Assembly: GCA_032358165.1 (NCBI GenBank)
Contig: JAALGY010000053.1
Location: 2,108,001 to 2,172,000, forward strand
Length of the DNA stretch: 64,000 nucleotides
Direction: 5' to 3'
DNA from: Diplosphaera chodatii
Lineage: Eukaryota > Chlorophyta > Trebouxiophyceae > Prasiolales > Stichococcaceae
In this document: positions 58,661-64,000 of the stretch, one piece after another
Numbering within the stretch: the stretch's first letter is position 1
Layout of the letters: each line of letters opens with the position of its first letter
Notes under the pieces: model-generated
What the model was told of the DNA's origin: nothing
What the model saw: the letters and a program-made list of their open reading frames with translations, nothing else
The model's database searches: none
Made by a program: the position numbers and the translations under genes

Positions 58661-61600
58661 TTGCAAATGGCAGCGTGCAGAGCTGGGCCCTTGTCATTCT
58701 TGAGCTGTCTGCATGCCACCCTGGCAGCTTCGAGCGTGTGGTGGTGAGCCCTCCGCTTCTCCTCCGAGTACGACAGGTTGGCGGCAGCCAGTCCAGATGG
58801 GCCCTGCCAGCGCGGGCTGTTGCCCGGCAGATCCGAGTTACAGCACGTCCATAGGCCAGGCGCAGTGGGAGCTGGTGTGGCGGATGATGGGGACTGCGCG
58901 CGGCCGCAGCATGTCGCGCTGCAGCGACACCACGCGGGAGATGAGCTGCAGGATGTCCGCCTCCTTGCGCCCCATCATCGCCTTGAGCCGCCTGCCGAGT
59001 GGCGCGCGCAAGTCTGGCACGTCTGAGTGCATGTACATGGCAAGGAGACATGCATCGCCTGCAGCAGCCAGCAGCATGGCAGCCACGAAGAGCAAAGAGC
59101 GTCCATGTGCAGAGCCCGGGCGCCGCTTGCCTCGGACGTGCAGCCGCTGCTGACACGACATCTGGATGTTTCCGTCTGGCGAGCAAAGACGCTATCCTGC
59201 CCACCTGTTGGTGGTGTAGCTGTTGTACAGCAGCACGGACAGCACGGCGACGGAGGCGAAGGAGGCGCCCAGGGCGGCGCGCTGCCAGTCCATGCGCCGC
59301 AGGTGCTTGGCCGCCAGCTCCGCGTGCCGCTGCAGCTGCGGCGGCAGGCCCGGGATGCGCACGTACACCGCGCGGCTCCACTCCTGCGGCCACGTGTTGG
59401 TCGACACCTCAGTCGCCGGGCGCCGTAGGTGCAGGGGCGGCACACGGCCCTATGCAGCGGTCCGCCTGTCAAGAAGTGCATCAGGGGACACGCATAGTTT
59501 CCAAGTGGGGTCACACCATACCACCTGCTGGCATATGATGACAGCCCTGTCACCTGCAGCGTGTCCCACAGGCTGGCCAGGGCGGCTGAAGGCATGGCGC
59601 TGGACAGGTATGCCTTGAGCGTGGCGCACAAGGAGTCGTCCGCGCCCACCAGTGCCGGCAGCGCCACATCGTCTTGGGTGCCTGTTACGATGCCAGTGGG
59701 TTGACAAACACACATCGGCCTGCAGTGCTGCAAGCGAAGGCAGGGAGCATTGTAGCACTGCTAGTCTGGGTGTGCATCTGTAGTGTGCTCACCCGAGCCT
59801 GACTCAGGGGCGGCGTCCTGCCCTGCGGGGGTGATCTCTTGGCTGCCGACTGGTTCCTGCAGGAAGCAGGGACGCCTGGAATTCAGCTCAGGGTCTCAGC
59901 AAAGATGCGCGCCTTGTGGCGCACGCACCATCATTGAAGCGTGGAGCAGGCAGTGGGCGGGCAGGGCGGGCCCAGCATACCTCCAGCTGTGCGAGCGCCT
60001 GCTGCAGCACCGGGCGCGGGGGCGGCGCGTCGGACAGGTCGGAGTAGGAGGAGCCCAGCGGGCTGGCGCCCTCGGAGGGAGGCGCGCTGCCGCCCCGCCC
60101 GCCGCCGCTGAGCGCCGACGACGCCGCGCTGGGGATTGAGCCGCGGCCCAGCCCCGCCGCCAGCTCCAGCTGCACGCAGCAGTGCCAAAGGTGACGCACA
60201 GCTTGCAAGCGAAACAGCCGACACCCCTGCACTCGTGCCAGCTGGGAGCCAGCCGGCATGCGCGCAGCCAGCTGCAGCGGTGCGACGCACGTGTGCTTTG
60301 CCATGTGGACAGCACGTGCATGTGGCAGGGCCGTCACCGCTTGCACAACCTGTCATGGCGACATGCGAAGATGTCCCAGGTAGAAGCAGCTGAGGAAAGA
60401 GAGTCAGGTCACACAGACCTGCTCGGCAAAGCTGGCCTCCAGGCAGGACTCCGACTCGTTATCACCGTACACGCTGACGCCAGATATGCCATTGTCAGCT
60501 GCAGTCGCCGAGTCGCCGTGCAAGGACTCAAGTGGTGCATCTCCATCAGCCTGGACCGCACCGTTCACACGAGTCAGCTCGGCCACCTGTACTTTGCTCT
60601 GTGCATGCTGATGGGAAAAGGGAGAGGCTGGCAGCCAGATCCATGTCTCATTTGCGAACAGCGCAGTATAAGTCGTTCTCTGCTTCCTGAGCTCATACCT
60701 CTGAGGGGTTGAGCGCTTCAAGGTCTGGCAGCGATGGTGGCGACGGTACGTGGCTGTCCTGGGCATTGGAGTGTGATGGCGAGCCCACCTGTTGCAGGTC
60801 CTGTGCGCACAGGCAAACAGTGTCATGTCCTCGCATGCGGCTCGCAGGTGGAGGCGGCATTGTTGGCATCTGAAAGATCTTACCGAGGTAATGATGAGCG
60901 TCAGTTCCGAGTTTAAGTGTGCATGTGTCCAGGAAACACAACGCCTGGCGCACCTGGCTCAGGTGTTCGAAGGAGTGCGCGGAGCAAGACAGCGGGCTGG
61001 CTGCGGCCTCGGGGCCTGCCGCCCCATTGCCGTCAATCACATCCGAGTGCGGCGGGCGGGGCGACGGCAGCGGGGAGCCAGTCGGCGTGATGCGCAGCTT
61101 CACGGTGTTGTCGTCCGTCATGATGCGCACCTCCACCTCGTCTGCTGATGGGCCTTGCTCAGCAGGCCTGCACGTGAGTATAGTGAGGGGTGAGGGGGCA
61201 TCGCACCCACCAGCTGACAACGCGCGGCGATTGGAAGACTCACTACTGTCAATGCTACACGGCTGGTATCTGACGCATGCCTGCATTCAACACGAGGCGA
61301 ACATGGATGGGAACGTATCATAGCAGCAAACCGCACTCGTCGTGGTGCAGCAGCTCCCAGCCCTCGCTGTTGGAGCGACTCAGGTGCCCAGGTGGCGGGC
61401 TGGCATAGCCGGTGCTGCCGACGCCCGACAGCTGCAGCACCTGGCCCCAGCCCTGGCGCTCCTCCGACGACGCGCTGTTGCGACGCGTGCCACCCTGGCT
61501 CCTGCCTTGCATGCTGCCACTGCCCTGCAGCATGGCCACCACGCCATGTTTCGGCGTGTTTGGGGACCAGCGCACCAGCACTCCGCACTCAGCAGCTGGG

Positions 61601-62135
61601 AGGCAGCCCGCCAGGGCAACCACACGGATCTGAGAGCTGCGAAGTGAGTCGTGTGACCACCACATGACGTCTAGGTGCAGGCCTGCCAGGCTGCAGAACT
61701 GTTGCAGAGCGACGTTCATGGACCACCGCACACCTGACTCTCAGCACGTCCAATATCTTGCATTTCCCGCCGGCTGTCCAGATGGACTGCAAAATGCCTA
61801 CACCTGGAGGCAGCGCACACACTGTTCAAGCAAACATCACGGGTGTGTGACTACCCTTCCTTTGCAGATCGCAGGGGTGGTGAACCCATCCTGCTGCCTG
61901 TTCTGGCAGAGTAACAACCATGTGCCCCGGCGCCACAAGCAAAAGGCTAGCCAGACGCTACACTGAGGCGTGTTCTGACACCAAGATGACCAACAAGCCA
62001 CAATTGCCCTTGTGGATCAAATTGGACGTGGACTGCCCGCAGGACCTTCAAATGCCCGAGTGCTGCACTTGCCTCGTTGCTAGCAGCAGCCTCAGCTGCT
62101 GGACCAGAGGCCAGCACCTTTGCTCGCGCGTGCAT
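58661..62135 (-). CDS. Uncharacterised serine-rich protein with one membrane segment
   Basis: I do not recognise this gene. On the minus strand, exons in order include 'LRAVHVQFDPQGQLWLVGHL' (about 62060-61990), 'LAGCLPAAECGVLVRWSPNT' to 'RSQGGTRRNSASSEERQGWG' and 'HLSRSNSEGWELLHHDECG' (61640-61325), 'ADEVEVRIMTDDNTVKLRIT' (about 61145-60960), 'LQQVGSPSHSNAQDSHVPSP' (about 60800), 'DGDAPLESLHGDSATAADNG' (about 60580-60420), 'GRGSIPSAASSALSGGGRGG' (about 60160-59980), 'DDVALPALVGADDSLCATLK' (about 59680-59560) and 'EWSRAVYVRIPGLPPQLQRH' (59380). Then come a hydrophobic helix 'AALGASFASVAVLSVLLYNS' (about 59275-59215) and 'LGRRLKAMMGRKEADILQLI' (about 59000). One reading stops at 58838; another, using a 43-base intron, continues to about 58661 with 'ANLSYSEEKRRAHHHTLEAA'. 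The serine-rich part looks disordered and phosphorylatable; the end looks like a membrane-anchored helical tail. The 5' end is not determined. Confidence 0.5.
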
Positions 62136-63457
62136 CCGTGCAAACAGTGTCGGAACTGAAGGTGCACCACTGACACTTTCAACTTCAAACTCGACGCGGA
62201 CCGTGCTGCCGTTCCTGCTGCATCACGCCCGGCTCTCCCCACAGACGAACAACGAATGCGCATGTTTGCTCGGCCCACGGCAACCTCGATTGCCTGAGGA
62301 TGGCATACCCCACACCAGAGGCCAGGAGCCAATTCTCGTGACACGCCTCGCCCGCTGCACGTCGCTGACATCCTGCCGCGACACATGGCATCAAGTGCAC
62401 ATCTGCTCGCTGCTACCGGCAGCACTTTGGTCAGACCGGCCGGATAAAGCTGTGTCAGCACACGTGTGCTCTTCCAGGACCAGGGTCTCAGCCAGGCGTT
62501 CACCTCAGCGCACGCCCTCAGGATGTGGCCTGCGCTTGTTCCTACACCCGTGCCCCCGTCGCCGCGGATGAACGCGACATCTGACCGCGCAGAACATGGC
62601 CGAGCACGCTCCTGGCTGGGGAACCCCACCCTGCAGTGCCAGCGTGGCACTGCTCCAGTTGGGCAAGCTGTGCAGTTTCAGCATGATCAGTATCGGCGTG
62701 CACACTCGACTACGACATTCGACAGCTGATCGAAGTGTCGGTTGGGACCCGCCAAGCATCTAACAGTACGACTGACAGCGCTCTCTGGGCAATTCTCATA
62801 CCAGCATTGACAGCATTTGTGCAGTGCAGATCCGGTATCATTCGTTGTGGTCTCCCTTTTTGACAATCAATATGCGGCAGATGTGCCGACCATCCGGTCG
62901 CACTGCTGCAGCATGCCAGACACCGACTGCGCACAATGCGCTCAGACTAAGGGTGGGACCTGCTTGTTGGTGGCGGTCTCCATGTAAATCGAGATTGGCG
63001 CCATGTGAAGATCAGGCATCACGCTCAGTGCGTGGCGTGACTTGCAGGCTGCGTTCAGCGGTCGGCAGCTGGTCCTCAGAGCGGGAGCATGCAGGCAGCA
63101 GCAGCGGTGCAGCGTGATGGCAGGTGACCGTCCAGACGCATGCTCGCCTAACCTCACCACGAGCAAAATGACATGAGCCGAAAGCGGCCTCTCGCAAAGT
63201 TTCGCACTGACCAATGAGGGTGTGCTGCAGGTTTGGCAGACGTGGCTGGCGTGCTGGTTTTATCAGCTATCCCATTTGCGGCTCTGCAGGCGCTCGCAGA
63301 CAGCGAGCTTGGCTCCCGGTTACAGGCACGCACACGAGCACATGTGCACTTGCCAGACGGTCGCAGTACGTTGCAAATCATGTACAACACGAACAGCCAC
63401 TGAGCGCGTTCTCATGCGTGCGCCTGCCCTGCGGACGTCAGCTGTCGATCCGTGCAG
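62136..63457. other. Divergent region with unresolved 5' exons of both neighbours
   Basis: The upstream exons of the minus-strand serine-rich gene and the transit-peptide exon of the plus-strand light-harvesting gene should lie here. Minus-strand 62560-62440 contains a coding-like stretch ('ACAEVNAWLRPWSWKST') that may be an exon of the former. Nothing else could be assigned with confidence. Confidence 0.4.
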
Positions 63458-64000
63458 GAGGAACTGGAGGCAGCAAAGCCGCGGTTTCGGCGGGAGCAAC
63501 AGCAGTATGCAAAGGAAGCAGCGCAGGCTCGAGCAGACAGGCGTGTGTTGTCCGCTGTAATGTGTCTTTGAACACCACTGCTGCCACACACAAGTCACAG
63601 CCCCATCATGTTGACAGCATTGCGTGGGCGCGTGCAGCCGTTGGTATGGACCAGAGGCACCGAGGTGGCTGGGCCCGCTGCCATACGAGTACCCGGATTG
63701 GCTGCCAGAGGACGCCCCTGCAAACTACCGGTTTGACATTGCAGCGCTCTCGCTTCCAGAGGTGGGTCTGCAGCATACCAGCTGACTGCATGCACATGTT
63801 CACGTGGCTATCGTCTTGTGTGTGAGTGACAACGAGTGCAGTCATGCCACGCTGCCTGATGCTGAAGAGGCTGCATGTGCTTGCAGGGCAAGTTTGACAG
63901 GTACTTTGAGCTGGAGCTGCTGCACGCGCGGTGGGCTATGCTGGGGGCGTTGGGCGCCCTAATACCAGGTGATTGACAGCGCGCAGGCTGTGTGCGTGCC
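63458..64000 (+). CDS. Light-harvesting chlorophyll a/b-binding family protein (partial, continues right)
   Basis: Three exons join in frame: 63458-63546 (charged helix '[20 protein letters not shown]'), 63638-63761 ('[20 protein letters not shown]' and '[14 protein letters not shown]') and 63887-63968 ('[20 protein letters not shown]'). The last contains the LHC first-helix signature [14 protein letters not shown], with the Glu and His that bind chlorophyll and pair with the third helix. '[14 protein letters not shown]...[10 protein letters not shown]' is the usual stretch ahead of helix 1. Proteins of this family sit in the thylakoid membrane and funnel excitation to a photosystem. The charged segment before the conserved part is not typical of major LHCII and suggests a minor or LHC-like member. 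The N-terminal transit peptide exon was not identified and helices 2 and 3 lie beyond the window. Confidence 0.82.

Noticed and set aside
1..64000. rRNA, tRNA or snRNA genes
   Set aside because: No conserved rRNA core, no convincing cloverleaf with A/B boxes and no snRNA signature was recognised by eye; a tRNAscan/Infernal run would be decisive.

Overview
The window looks like nuclear DNA of a green alga (core Chlorophyta). It is GC-rich, its genes are cut into many short exons by GT...AG introns of mostly 80-300 bases whose acceptors usually read TGCAG or GCAG, both strands carry densely packed genes, and several products are typical of a photosynthetic plastid: a chlorophyll b reductase, a plastid-type pyruvate kinase, a BASS4-like transporter, a cyanobacterial/plastid-type threonyl-tRNA synthetase and a light-harvesting chlorophyll-binding protein. 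No operons, bacterial genes, viral genes, rRNA or tRNA genes were recognised. Because genes are split, most boundaries were found by matching short exon peptides to known families and checking reading phase across GT/AG sites; start codons are less certain than stop codons.

Layout. 1-3.4 kb (+): 3' part of a threonyl-tRNA synthetase. 3.8-15.2 kb (-): a large nuclear-type gene (proline-rich, RS-rich, charged, acidic, then a C-terminal bromodomain), followed downstream by a second, shorter copy of the bromodomain exons. 16.2-23.2 kb (+): an M16 (insulinase/PQQL-like) zinc peptidase with a C-terminal membrane segment. 23.7-26.3 kb (+): BASS4-like transporter. 26.4-27.0 kb (-): LYR-motif protein. 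28.4-32.3 kb (+): secretory glycosyltransferase family 2-like protein with helical repeats. 32.5-34.5 kb (-) and 35.0-39.4 kb (+): chlorophyll b reductase and plastid pyruvate kinase, divergently arranged. 39.7-47.5 kb (-): an uncharacterised helical protein and a FEN1/XPG-like nuclease, possibly one gene.

47.6-51.8 kb is different in character: direct repeats of 148 and 115 bases, two intronless minus-strand ORFs, and between them a 1.5-kb higher-order tandem repeat built from back-to-back small hairpins whose stems vary while the paired bases stay complementary. This is the most unusual part of the window and may be a mobile or structural element not covered by standard categories.

52.2-54.0 kb (+): class I SAM-dependent methyltransferase. 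54.2-57.8 kb (-): flavin-containing monooxygenase. 58.7-62.1 kb (-): uncharacterised serine-rich protein with one membrane segment. 63.5 kb to the right edge (+): 5' part of a light-harvesting chlorophyll a/b-binding family gene. The annotated genes do not form one pathway; the plastid-directed ones (tRNA charging, chlorophyll b turnover, plastid glycolysis, metabolite transport, light harvesting) are neighbours only in a loose sense.
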